From Otis tarda (Eukaryota; Chordata; Aves; Otidiformes; Otididae), in assembly GCA_026413225.1 (NCBI GenBank), contig CM048553.1:135438190-135502189 (forward strand): a DNA stretch of 64,000 bases, in the 5' to 3' direction. The notes beneath the pieces are model-generated. The model was not told where the DNA came from. It searched no databases and saw nothing but the letters and a program-made list of their open reading frames with translations. This document shows, one piece after another, positions 1 through 11,239 of the stretch. How positions within the stretch are numbered: the stretch's first letter is position 1; each line of letters opens with the position of its first letter. A program made the position numbers and the translations under genes.

Positions 1-3000
1 TTATTTCTTTTCAGGCTACATGACAGAAAGCAGTGAGGAACAAAAGATAAAATTTCCACGAGAGGGGACCAAGAGAATGTGTCCTGCACAGCAAAGGAGC
101 TGCTATTTCTGCACCTAAAATCTCATTATAGGCATTAAAATGTCACCATAAAGACTCTCTAAACCATTCACTAGCAGAATGGAGCGATGCACCAAACAGA
201 TCCATGAATTGCTGCCTGGCTGGAACAGGCAGAGATGAGGTATGCGTAGAAAGTGAGATGTCTCTGGCAATATGTTACTAGACTGAGATCACTTTCCTAC
301 AGGAATGCAAACCGGATCAGTATGTTCTTCTGCCACACACTTCAAACCAAGTCCTACAGCATCTCTTGTTTGTGAGATGTTAACAATCACAACGTATAGT
401 TCAAAAAAATCACAGAGTTAAATATAAACACATATATAATTGCTGTAAGGTATGTACAGCTCAGCAAAGCAAAGTCTTAAAATCATGGGCTTGCCAGACC
501 TTCAAGCCCAGCACAGGAGCACTGTCCTTAGGACGAACACCCTTGCAGACAGCCTGGTGCTTTGGTGTCCCAGGCAGTTTGAGCTATATGTGACCTTAAA
601 GCCAGCCTGGGCAATAGCAGTTTGCATTCCCTGAATACATCGTGACAAAGTTCAATGCAATGATAGACTAGACCTGCAATCCCAGAAATTCAACAGTGTA
701 GGGCATATAACATAAAGCACCACAACTTCTTAATCATAAGGTAGAGTATTTGATTTCTAACAGATTAGCAGCTCCTATGCTTGTTCTCCACTTGCTGTTG
801 GAATCTTGTCTGATCTAATTGGCTTTTGCAGCGGTAACAACAGAGTTTGGGTCTGAACTCCAGGGATCTATGTTAATGAAACAGGACTATGATCTTCATG
901 GACCTCAGTCAAAAGCTGGGGATTAGAACTTCAGATATAAACAGCATGCACAGATGAACTGTTCAAAAGCAGAATTTCTGTTGGTAATTGCTTTTGGCAA
1001 TGAAAAAAAAAAGATGAAATTTACATGACATACATGCCAAGGTATCTGCAAGCAGAGTGTTTCTCTCAGGCATTACCAGTCGAAGTTGTGCAAATACTTC
1101 ACTAAAAGTTCAGAAAAAGCCATATTAATATTTTGCATATGAAACCACTGCTAATATTACAGAGTTTAACTGTTATTGCACAGCTCAGTGCTAGGGGTAA
1201 TCAGCCAAACTTTCTCCTCATGGATGAGTGCTCCAAGTAGAGGATCCAGCCTCCTGCTCAATACAGAGATGCTCCAAGGCAGAGCAGGCAGGACACGAGT
1301 CACCCCTTTCCTTATGCCATGCTACCAATAATAAGCTCTTTGAGGTCACTTAGCTAAATTATGTATCCTCTTCTGTACAGGAAAAGAGAGGGAAGTGATG
1401 CCCGGTTCAGAAGCACCAAATCCAACTGAAAGGGCTGGGAGTTCAGGGGTTCAGGGGAGCTCAGCAGAGAGTTTTGAAGAGCTTCCTTTGAGGTCTAAAA
1501 GAGTATTTAGCCAGAATTATGTGCCTATGGGATGAAAAAGGGTTCAGAAAGATCCTATACAGCACTCAGCATGCCCAAACTCATCAGCATTAATCTTCTG
1601 GCCTGCACATTCCTTGCATCGTCAGCTCTCATCACTGACTGCTGCAAGGGCAAGAACCGCGCTTTCTGCTGATGCTCTGCAACACCCTGGTAGGGCCAGG
1701 GGTTTAGGGTTTCTCTCTGGATCTTGTTCTATGTCTTTTGTCTTTGGTAATGCACGTAAAGCAGGAAACAGTATCCAGAAATACAGCAGCTAGTGATTTG
1801 GGGATTCTCCATTTTGAGTCCTGAAAGTCAGTAATCAGTGATCACAAGCTCAGCATTTATTATCAAGAATTGCTTTTGAAAACTTGGCCTGTTCTTTTTT
1901 TTTTTCTGCCTTTATGACTCATGCTCAGTCTTGCCTTCCTTTGCTAATATTAAAAAAAGATCACCATTAAAAGATCTGAAATGGTCCTAAAGAATATTCT
2001 TTTTTATAGCTTCACCACTGTTAATATACATTGTCACAAATAAATTATAACAAACGTTCACTAAAAATGTCCCCTGTCTTGATGTTAATTTCTTTATTTA
2101 TTTGCTGACTAAAATTGGTTGTTCTCACATTAAGACATGACAGACACATGAATTTCTCTGATGCTTGCTACCCAGACAGTGAAAGTCTGCCTGAACACCG
2201 AGCTCTGTATCTGAGCAGTGCAAAGGGTCAGAAGAAGGCAGAAAGTATCTATTTTAAAAATATATATTTATGCTTTCTTAACAAAAAAACACAAACAGGA
2301 TGACCTTTTCTACTAGCACTGGAAAAAACACATGGGAAAGAAATATTTTTTCCCCTGATCCTCGTTAGATGCTGTTAGCAGTTGTTGCACTTACAGAAAA
2401 AGTTTTCTTCTCTGTACAAGGAGAAGTTGTTTGTGGAAAGCAGAGATAAAGCCTGAGGTATTTCTTTCTGAGTGCTTTTGCAAGTAGCTCAGTGGAGTTC
2501 ACAAATGCCCCTTTAGACTATTTCAGCTTTGAAGAATCAGCAGCAGAATCTTAAAATCAGAAGATAAGCTACTGGATCAAACATTTTTGAATGAGAGGTT
2601 GCAAGCACATGACCACATGAAATTTTAAATTGCATTAAAACCACAATATTTATGTAACTGTTCTTCCTGTCATTTTTCAGACCTCCAGTATGGTTTCAGA
2701 GAAATGGTCCTGCACAACGAGTAATAATGCATCACAGGACCCTGTTCCCATAGATCTGAAATTTCTTAGTTTAATCTTCACCTAAACAAATATTGCCTTA
2801 AATAAAATAGAATAATATTCTCAGTGGCATGTGCTGAGTGTTTGCAGTCGCTTGGAAGAGTAAACAGACCCCCCTGCCTGTTCCTGCTTCCTTTGACTCC
2901 CGCTTCCTTTCCCATGTGCTTTATTTCTCTAACCATTTGACCCACGCCTGGGCCTTGCAGGTTCCATCTTCCTTTCTTAGCTCTGACGGCACTGCAGCAC

Positions 3001-6000
3001 CACGTGGCTAATGAACCACGGAAATGAGCTTTGCCACCTTTATTGGGAAACCACGGCCGAAACTTTTCTACTTTATGGGAAATGATTGCATGTGGGTATC
3101 AGAGAGGCATTGGACCCTCTCCACACAACACATTGCTTCTTTTATCTTGACCTTTCTTTAGTTCTCTACATTTTTTTCTGAACTACTGGATTCTTGGCTA
3201 GTTTTACTGCTTGCTATAGAATATGTGTGTCTTAAGATTTGGTTTTTTAACTGATATATTCTGAGAACATATATGCTTATTTTAGTCAAGACATGATCTA
3301 GTCTAAAAGAAAAATGTTCCTTTTGATTCACACACGTGAATTGCAGGATTCACAGCAAAGGTTGAATATATCTAGCCTAATTATGCCAACAATAAGAAGA
3401 AATTGCTGTGGACAGAGATATCTAGGCTCCCCAGAAACCTGGAGAGACTAGTATTTGATCAGAAAGTCTCTATTTGAAACTGGAACTATGCTTCTTGCTC
3501 TTTAGGCATGTAACACTGACTCACATTTATAGAGTAACCAGGGGCAGCATGAGACACCACGTTAACATTAACAATGGATAGTTAATATGAGATTGGGAAA
3601 TCTTCTTTATAGCCAGTATCCGTAGCTTCCTGATTGGTGTCTGTCTAAGCAAAATCCATGGCCAAAGAAAGTCCTACACAAAAGTTTGTAAATAGCTTTG
3701 GATTGAACTTTGTCAGCAGAAAAGGAAAAAGAAAGATATTTCCTTTGAAAATTGCAGTTGGCCACAAGCAACACCTACAGACACTATTACCTGCTTATCT
3801 GTTGTCATGTCAGCTGATTAATGGTGCAACTAAGATCAGGATAAGAAAAAATGTGCTCAGTTTTGCAATAATAGCATGCTGCTAAGACAATTTCACAGGT
3901 GAATTTTGGATAGAGAAGGAAAGGATCCTATGGTGTGCTTCTTCTAAGATCTCAGTGAATGAGAAACAACAAATCACTTCTAGTTTTGGTGGTCTGCGAG
4001 GAGCTAGTGAAGAGCAATTTAAGGCATACTTGATGATGCCATAGTTCTTGTTTAATAATATACAGGCACTTGTTTAGGGGCTGAGGATAACAGAAATGTT
4101 TAACTAAGCACATGAAAGTAAGTAATGTTTCTGAAACCAAATGCAAGCACGAATCCATTTTGGCACATTCCTGGAAAACCATCCGTGTCTGCATACATCT
4201 GTTATTAATCATTGCAGTTTCTTACAAGGTACAGTTATTGAGCTCAATTCACAACACTGCAAAGAAGCGAATGCACTAAGTGGAATAAATGCTGTCAGGG
4301 AGACACTGACTTTGAACATCTTGCCTGTCTTTTCCAAGCAATGGAGAAAGGCATTATAATCTGATCTGATCATGCCGTGCCCAAATAGCCAAACAACTTC
4401 TGAAATGGCCAGTAAATTCTTTTGGCTTTACTGTTCATTAATTTATGAGCTTTAAAAAGAGCCTTTAAAGGTCTCCAAAGCTATGGCACAGCTAATTCAG
4501 TTCATCAGTTGTCATCCAGAAATGGCGGTCAGCGAGCATGAGCAGCAAAGCAGAGATGGAGGCCTCGGCATTACGGAGAGGAAACAAAAGCCCCCTCTGA
4601 GAGCTGACAATATCAGGTGGAGGAGTCACTTCCTGAGTGGAAGCTGAAATCAGATATAATTCTAACAATATCCACCAGGAAATCACAAAAATCTGCAGGA
4701 TTCATTAGTTTCCAAGAAGAGGTAGATGTTTCTCGAAGTCTCAAAAGTTAATATACATGGCATTGGTTTTCAGCAAGTTCAACAAGGCGTATGACAAAAT
4801 CCTGTTGTCCTTGCCTCCAAACTTATTCCTGTTTCTTTGTAAGTTGCTAACTGATGAACCATTTATATAACTGAGTCCCAAGTTATTTCCTCTGCTGTCT
4901 CTGCACCAACAATGTCTAATCTAACTTTGCTTCCTATGATTCTTATCCAGTGCTGCATTTAAACGTCAACATCCAGTCCAAAAATCAAAGTAGACAAAAA
5001 CAGTCTATGTTACCTAATATTTTAATGAATTGTTATAATGCCAATAATTGTAAATATAAATCTGGCTATGACAGCTCCATTTCTGAGACATTTTATTCTT
5101 TGTTTTTCACTACATCAAAATTTTGGTCGTCAGTATAGCTACAGCTCTTCCTACTTATCCAGCTTTTCCACCCTTTTCCTCACTCCCACTTAGACTGCCA
5201 AGTACTCTCTCAATCCGCTTTATTGCCTCTTTATCTGCTAAATGTCAACTAGGGAATATTGTGCTACTAAAGAAATAATTTGAGATCTTTAATGAATGAC
5301 CATTTAACGTCAACTATCAGAGTGTACACTGCACTCGGAATGATCACTGCCCCACAAGATTAGGTAGAAACCATAGCAGTGCTCATATCACTGTTACTGT
5401 TTCACGTAATCTTAACTTGTTTAATATCTAAATGAATTTGTTGTCCATTTCATGCAATGCTGTTACGTCAGGAAGTTGTTAGTACAATCATCATAGGTCC
5501 TCCCAATCCTATGCATGAATTTTGCTCACATGAAGTAGAGTAGAAGAAGTATGACTACACTCTGGTGAAGCAATACACATAATGGTAGTTACAGCCCTGC
5601 ACCAAGATGCTATTTCAGTTTTCTTCTTCATTGATAAGTTAATAGTAAATGTGAGAGGGGAGACACTTACTTAGGAGGCTTACTTATGGTAATGAGTCAC
5701 TCTATAAATCAGGACAATTAGGACTAGCTACTCGGAAACAGTGCTTTTCTACCATGTAAATCTCTGACAGTACTCACTGCAGGGCAGAGGCAAACTAAGC
5801 TAAGGGGGTCATGTTAGCAATCCGCACACCATTTTGAGAGCTGCACTTAATTTGCACAGTAGGGAAAAAGGTGTAGGACTGTCTGCCTCAAGAGGAAGAT
5901 GTTGAAGTGGAAAGGATACCGAATTTAGCCAAATAAGTTAACCTTTAAACTTTAATAAGTTTAAAGTTGTTCTCTTTAAACATTCACTGTAAGCAATGGA

Positions 6001-9000
6001 GAGATTCCTCCAAAAGGTGATGCAAGGGATGTAAATTAATTTCCCGGTGTAAGTCCCATTTAGAAGAGCTCCTAGCCCTTCAACGGCTCTTCGGGGAGTC
6101 TGTTTGGCTATCTTACCTAGCCAAAGTTGGAGGGTATTAGTTATGTCCTCTCACCCCAGCTGACTCAGCTGACCCCAGCCCTCCCTCCATTATGTCAGTA
6201 GTTGCCAGTAGTTGCAGTGTTCAAGCTTCAGGCATCATCCAGCTCTGCATTAAAGATCCCAAAGTGCTGACTGCACTGTGTTTCCTGTAAAGCTTTGTTT
6301 GCCGTGGGAGCTCCATTTTGGCTGTTGATAGAGGTGTTTTAAAATAATTTCCAAGTCAAAAGTTAGATATTTTTCCAAGATGACAAAGTACAGAAACTCT
6401 TCTGATGTCCTGGGCTGAATGTTTATATTCTAATATCAGCCTTCCTCTGGTACAGTATGATCCATACTTTTTCACAGAAACATTGGTACTTCCTGAATGA
6501 ATTTTTATTTCCTCTAACACAAATTGTTAATTTATTGTCATAAAACTTAGTTGTTTTCCTCACACCTCACTTATGGTACCTGCAGCAGTCACAGAGTTCA
6601 CTGATCCATAAGTGACCCAGGGTGTAATGACCCCCATTGCCTGCACACCAGTGTACTCAAACACACAAAGACAGGATTTGCATCCAAATGGCTGTTTGGA
6701 AGAATACTTTATAGGCCATAATGAAGCTACATTGTTGTGTAACCACCGTTATTGTGCTTTTGTAATTGGTTTTGAAACTGTATTTGAGCCTTTTCAGAAT
6801 CAATTACATGGAGGAATTCCAAACTTTCAGAAAGGTGCAAATCACATCTGATGTCTAATTTAAGGTCTCCAGAGGAAAGGTGAAGTACTTGTCAGTCCCT
6901 TCTGACAGATCTTTGCACAAGGTGTTGTTTTTTAGGTTTTAGACAGACTTATATATTGCTTTTTTTTTTGCATGAAAGCACTAATTATAATATAAATTTG
7001 AGGTTATAATTTTTCATAAGATCATCTAATTTTGTTCTAAATTTGGAATTGGGAAAGCATCACAATGGTGGCTTGTCCTGAATTTAGTAAGGTAATACTT
7101 CTGAATGTCAGTTCTGAAACTCTAGACTCTGAAAGTCTTTCCACATGGTATTAAAAATTTATTGTTATTCAAAATTTTTCACCAGGCTTCAGTTCTGCCT
7201 GTGGAAGCACCAGTTGTGTAGGCATACACTACTTCTATGCATCTGAGTTTCTCCTTTGCATTCAGTAAAGCTGCTTTTGTAGCTAAAGTTGCACCTGTGC
7301 ATAATAGGGATGAGGGAAAATGTCAGTGAATGATAAACACATCCTACATTTGAAAGCTAAAACCTTGAGCTGTATAGAGTTTCTTACCTGTAATTTTCTG
7401 TATACCTATCAAAACTCTGATGAGTAGAAATGCAAATTTCCTAGAGAAAGAGTCTTCCTTCTGCTTCATGAAAGCAAGAAATCAAAATAAAGTTAAGCCC
7501 TGGATCTGTTAAATTCATTACAGCTTGACTGCAACAATAATTTCCAGTGAAAAGTGACTCAGGTCTATGCCCCCATCATTTTTACTTAAACTTGCACTAT
7601 GACACCCACCAAAATTAATTCAAGCAAACTGATTCGAGATTTCTACTACCCTATGGCCAACAGTGAAATTTGTTTCCACATAAAATTAGTTGTGTCCTTT
7701 GAAAGTTTACTGTTACCTAATTGTACTTTTATTACAAAATTCATCATATGATTTATCAGTTTACCACTAGTTTTCACAGAAATATTAGGAAACTTCGTGA
7801 GTAACTGGCTTGTGACACTACTGGAGACCACATAGAGATTAAGGAAAGCAGCGATTACTCTTGACTTCAGTCCAGTAAAGCACTTAGGTAAGTGAAAACT
7901 GCCATTATCATCAGCAGAGCTGTAGATATTGCTAAAGAAAGCAAGTTTTACACACTCACATAGATCATAGTCCAAGATCTTATTCATTTATAGTGGACAC
8001 AAGGATTGCATGAGCATTTCTAACTTTCTTAAGTTTGGATGGTACCGTATAAGTGACTTACGTTTTAGCAGTCTAAGGAAGTGAAGTATACAAATATGAG
8101 TCATATGTCTAATGGGAGTTTGTGAGGCTAAGTACAAGCAAAGTACAGCCTGTCTTCTTTTAAAGGGGATTCACTGTCTCCAATATGAGCGGGGGCTATT
8201 GGTACCCAGAGCGTTGCTCGGTTAAGCTGTTGCCTCCTGCAACCGCCTGAGCTATCTGCATAGACTCTCTGTGTGTGTGTATGCTTGCATTTTTATCACA
8301 AACATCAGGTTCTGCTAACTCTTCCAGCTTTAAGGAAAAACATTATGTTCTTTGGTGGGGCCTAAAATGAAATTAATTTAGCTGCTGGAATAGTACTTAA
8401 AGGATGCTTTTCTATGGGCTCATTTAATGAACAGCTGCTTCCTATTAAGGGAAGGGTAGATCCCCATTTTACATTTTACAAAGGAAACTTAAAATTGATT
8501 AGAACAATTTATTGACACGGTAGTTGTATCTTTTGGAATTTTCCACATGCCTACAAGTTTGCAAGTCCACTTTCATGCTCCCAAACATATTCTCTCTCAA
8601 CTCTCCTTGTCATTGGTTTCAAAGCAAAAGCTGAGTGAATTCTTATTGCTCACTCCGCAAACAGAAGGATACACAAAAGAATAAGTTGAGTAAACCATAT
8701 TAACAGAAATGTTCTTGCATAAAACGAGAATATCTTACTCTCAGAGTCATGTTATAGTCAGACTGGTGAGTTAAAGTTATAAAAGAAGTAATAGCTTCAT
8801 GCCTGTAGAGCTGAACTAACATTTTGTTTCATCTGAACACCCCAGCAAACTCCTTGTGAAAAGCAAAGCCTCGCTACCTTTTGAGCTGACTAAGCAGGTC
8901 TTGAGGCTTGCATCTACCTTACATGTAATTGTTCTTTAGAAATAAGGTTATTTTTAATAAATCACGTCCCATAATTATGAAAGACTAATACCTTTGAATT

Positions 9001-9204
9001 TTTTAATTGCCCCAATACAGCTGATTGGAACAGTTGTTGCTGTGATAGCTATATTTTTTTTTCTATATATTTATACTACATTTGATTTCTTGAATTTTGT
9101 CACTCTTAACTTCTGCTGACAGTTGGGTTATAAAGATTCCCGTGTGTCCATTTTTAAAGGAATATGCAAAACAGAGAGGTTTACACCTGGAGAAGCAGGG
9201 GAAG
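1..9204. other. Unique AT-rich non-coding DNA
   Basis: I see no gene here. Reading frames are short (113 codons at most, minus strand 7646-7987), do not resemble a known family, and are of the size expected by chance in AT-rich DNA. No CR1 or LTR signature was recognised. Local items include a perfect 10-bp inverted repeat at 5943-5966, a short TG run near 8269-8280, and patches of richer sequence (about 3000-3120, 4440-4660, 6150-6310 and 8165-8260) that stand out from the background and could be regulatory. That last point is inference only. Confidence 0.6.
5943..5966. repeat. Perfect 10-bp inverted repeat
   Basis: The arms ctttaaactt and aagtttaaag are exact reverse complements separated by taat. 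A third partial copy (ctttaaac) follows at about 5974. The sequence is AT-rich and simple, so it may be chance; no function is assigned. Confidence 0.6.
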
Positions 9205-9386
9205 CAACAACACCTTTCTCAAGAGTGAAGGCCTTTCTGGCAGGTATGCTTTAGACAAGTAGAAGCTGAGCTTGATGTAGGGACTACTGGGTAAAAAAGT
9301 CTGTGGATAGTGTTATGCCATTATAATATCACACGGTCCTTTCCGGCCTTAAAAAGCTACACAACCATCTAATACTCCATCCCTTG
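9205..9386 (+). mobile_element. Old, decayed CR1 3' end (probable)
   Basis: The stretch atcacacggtcctttccggcc followed by ttaaaaagct at about 9329-9360 resembles the conserved 3' end of old amniote CR1 families, where a GATGA-like run, a GGTCCCTTCTGGCCTTA-like run and an ATCTATGA-type tip follow one another. Upstream similarity is weak and the left limit is a guess. It is too diverged to place in a subfamily. The solo LTR begins a few bases downstream. Confidence 0.4.
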
Positions 9387-9391
9387 AAGTG
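9387..9391. repeat. Left target-site duplication of the solo LTR
   Basis: The five bases aagtg directly before the LTR are repeated directly after it at 10012-10016. A 5-bp duplication is within the range produced by retroviral-type integrases and fits ERVL-like elements. Confidence 0.75.
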
Positions 9392-10011
9392 TGTGATGGT
9401 TTAGCCCGAATCACTACACAGTTTCTCGCTCACCCTCCCCCTCCCCAGGCGGGTGGGGGAGAGAATTGGGAAGGAAGGAGAACTCGTGGGTTGAGATAAA
9501 GATAATTTACTAAAATAAAAAGGGAAAACTACAATAATAACAGAATATAAGGATATTAAAAATATACAAAGTGAACAATATGTGTTTTCTCACCACCCGA
9601 TGTCCCAATGACCGATACAGCCCGTCCCGAGCAGCGATCACAGAAACAAAACCGAGCAGCAAGCAAAGGAGCAAAAGGGAGCCAGCAAGGTAGAGGGAAC
9701 GATGCCAGCAAAACCAGCAGGAAAGATGGATGCCAGGAAGGCAGATACCCACCCTTGCCTGCCCCCATGAGCATGACGTTTATGGCATGGAATACTCTCT
9801 TTGGCCAGTTTGGGTCAATTATCCTGTCTGTCTTTCTCCCAGCTTCCTGTATCTGCAAATTAGCGAGACTTGGAAAGCAGGACGGTGTCCTTGGTCTCAT
9901 TCACAACAACTGGTATCATCAGGGTGTTTATCAACATTCTTCACACACGAAATCCAAAACATACCAGCTACTGAGAGGAAAGTTAACTCCATCCCTGCCA
10001 AAACCAGGACA
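9392..10011 (-). mobile_element. Solo LTR of an avian ERVL-like endogenous retrovirus
   Basis: This 620-bp block has LTR-type ends (TGTGATGGTTT at the left, AAACCAGGACA at the right, i.e. TG...CA) and is flanked by the 5-bp duplication aagtg. Read on the minus strand it begins TGTCCTGGTTTTGGC and ends CCATCACA. It contains the phrases typical of a widespread avian LTR family: a stretch on asserting an unmatched 'gacccaaactggcc' run (minus strand, about 9800-9815) and a 'tctcaacccacgag' run near 9485-9498. I recognise the family from general knowledge of bird repeats; the ERVL (class III) assignment is probable, not proven. No gag, pol or env sequence adjoins it, so it is a solo LTR left by recombination between the two LTRs of a provirus. 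Reading frames inside it on either strand are not genes. Confidence 0.8.
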
Positions 10012-10016
10012 AAGTG
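10012..10016. repeat. Right target-site duplication of the solo LTR
   Basis: This is the aagtg copy directly after the LTR terminus ...AGGACA, matching 9387-9391. The following two bases (tg) also match the first LTR bases by chance. Confidence 0.75.
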
Positions 10017-10689
10017 TGAACTTTAAGTACTGTCTGCATGATCACAAGGTGCAAATTTCATAAAAATCAATATAAAATCCTGTATTCAAAGATCCCAAAG
10101 ACTTGTGAAAGATCATTCATCAATATCAGCCACATAGTCTCCTTAGATATTTTAAATAGCAAATGTAATAATTTACATTAATACTGTTGACACTAAAATG
10201 AAATAGATTTGGTTTTCAAATCTGAGAGATGCCATTTGGACAGATTGGAATGAGCAGAGTGGGTACTTTGGAGACAGGGGACCTCAGGACAAGCTTCAGG
10301 CCATAGAGAGCCAAAAGGTATTATCAAAATCAAGCTCCAGGCCACAGAGAGACAGTAGATATTACCATAATCCCTTCACTACAACTTTCTACTCCTCTTC
10401 TCTCTGGGGGTGTTAGGATGTGGGTAGGAAGAGAGGAAACTGCACAGTGCTCACATGATGTGACCACAAGATCAAAGACCTGGCTACTCCGTATAATGAG
10501 AAAACTGCAGTTCCTCAGTCTCCCTGTAAAACATCATTTGCAACCCCTGTAGACTATGAGCTTGAGCAGTGGGATTTGCTCCATCTCCTGGGCAGGTCTT
10601 ACAGGTTCTTTTGGGGCTAGGTACTGTCCTGGGGAAAACTGAGAAGGCAAATGTGGAACGGAGAACAGCCGGAAATCTACCTGTCTTTT
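10017..10689. other. Unique non-coding DNA between LTR and CR1
   Basis: There is no gene. It contains the 41-bp tandem duplication listed separately and otherwise AT-rich unique sequence with a short pyrimidine-rich patch near 10380-10410. Confidence 0.6.
10290..10371. repeat. Diverged 41-bp tandem duplication
   Basis: Two adjacent 41-bp units (10290-10330 and 10331-10371) begin caagct(t/c)caggcca and end with a tatta(t/c)ca(a/t)aat run. By eye they differ at about 8 of 41 positions (about 80% identity) with no gaps. There is no third copy on either side. The divergence points to an old duplication. Confidence 0.8.
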
Positions 10690-11239
10690 ACAGGACCTCA
10701 CTAGACAATGAGAACCCTCCTGGAGTATTCCGTCTAGTTCTGGAGCCCCCAACGTAAGAAGGACATGGACCAGTTGGAGAGGGTCCAGAGGAGGGCCACA
10801 AAGACTGGCTGGAGGGCTGGAGCACCTCTCCTATGAGGACAGGCTGAGAGAGTTGGGACTGTTCAGCCTGGAGAAGAGGAGGCTCCAGGGACACCTTATA
10901 GCAGCCTTCCAGTACCTAAAGGGGGCCTACAAGAAAGATGGGGAGAGACTGTTCAGTAGGGCCTGGTGTGATAGGACTAGGGGTAATGGTTTCAAAATAG
11001 AGGGAGATAGATTTAGATTAGATATTAGGAAAAAATTTTTTACACTGAGAGTTGTAGAACACTGGCACAGGTTGCCCAGAGAGGTGGTGGATGCCCCATT
11101 CCTGGAACCATTCAAAGCCAGGTTGGATGAGACTCTGAGCAACCTGATCTGGTTGGAGACGTCCCTGCTCCTTGCAAGAGGTTGGACTAGATGACCTTTG
11201 AAGGTCCCTTCCAACCCTAACCATTCTATGTTTCTATGG
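10690..11239 (+). mobile_element. 5'-truncated CR1 LINE fragment
   Basis: This is the last 550 bp of a CR1 element in plus orientation. It aligns by eye with the 3' part of the longer copy ending at 44176, starting in the reverse transcriptase tail (ctggagtattccgtctagttctgg) and ending in the 3' UTR hairpin (gacctttgaaggtc) and a degraded octamer tip (attctatgtttctatg). It is older than the 41378 copy: the left 40 bp are badly diverged and the coding frame is broken. Confidence 0.92.
10757..11194 (+). pseudogene. CR1 ORF2 C-terminal remnant
   Basis: This is a decayed end of the CR1 ORF2 protein. Against the intact copy, an extra base in the segment gccacaaagactggctggag (about 10795-10815) shifts the frame. 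After the shift the frame is open for more than 110 codons to 11194, including the conserved [10 protein letters not shown] and [15 protein letters not shown] blocks. The usual stop after SNLI is lost (TAG to TGG), so translation would run 14 codons into the 3' UTR. It lacks the catalytic reverse transcriptase motifs and cannot be functional. Confidence 0.85.

Noticed and set aside
4768-4815. ttcagcaagttcaacaaggc and gtatgacaaaatcctg, reminiscent of LINE RT motif A
   Set aside because: The resemblance covers a few codons only, with no neighbouring RT blocks.
7646-7987. 113-codon minus-strand frame
   Set aside because: No motif or splice context supports it, and the length is compatible with chance.
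9608-10063. 151-codon plus-strand frame and two minus-strand frames at 9510-9900
   Set aside because: They fall almost wholly inside the solo LTR, which is non-coding in this family.
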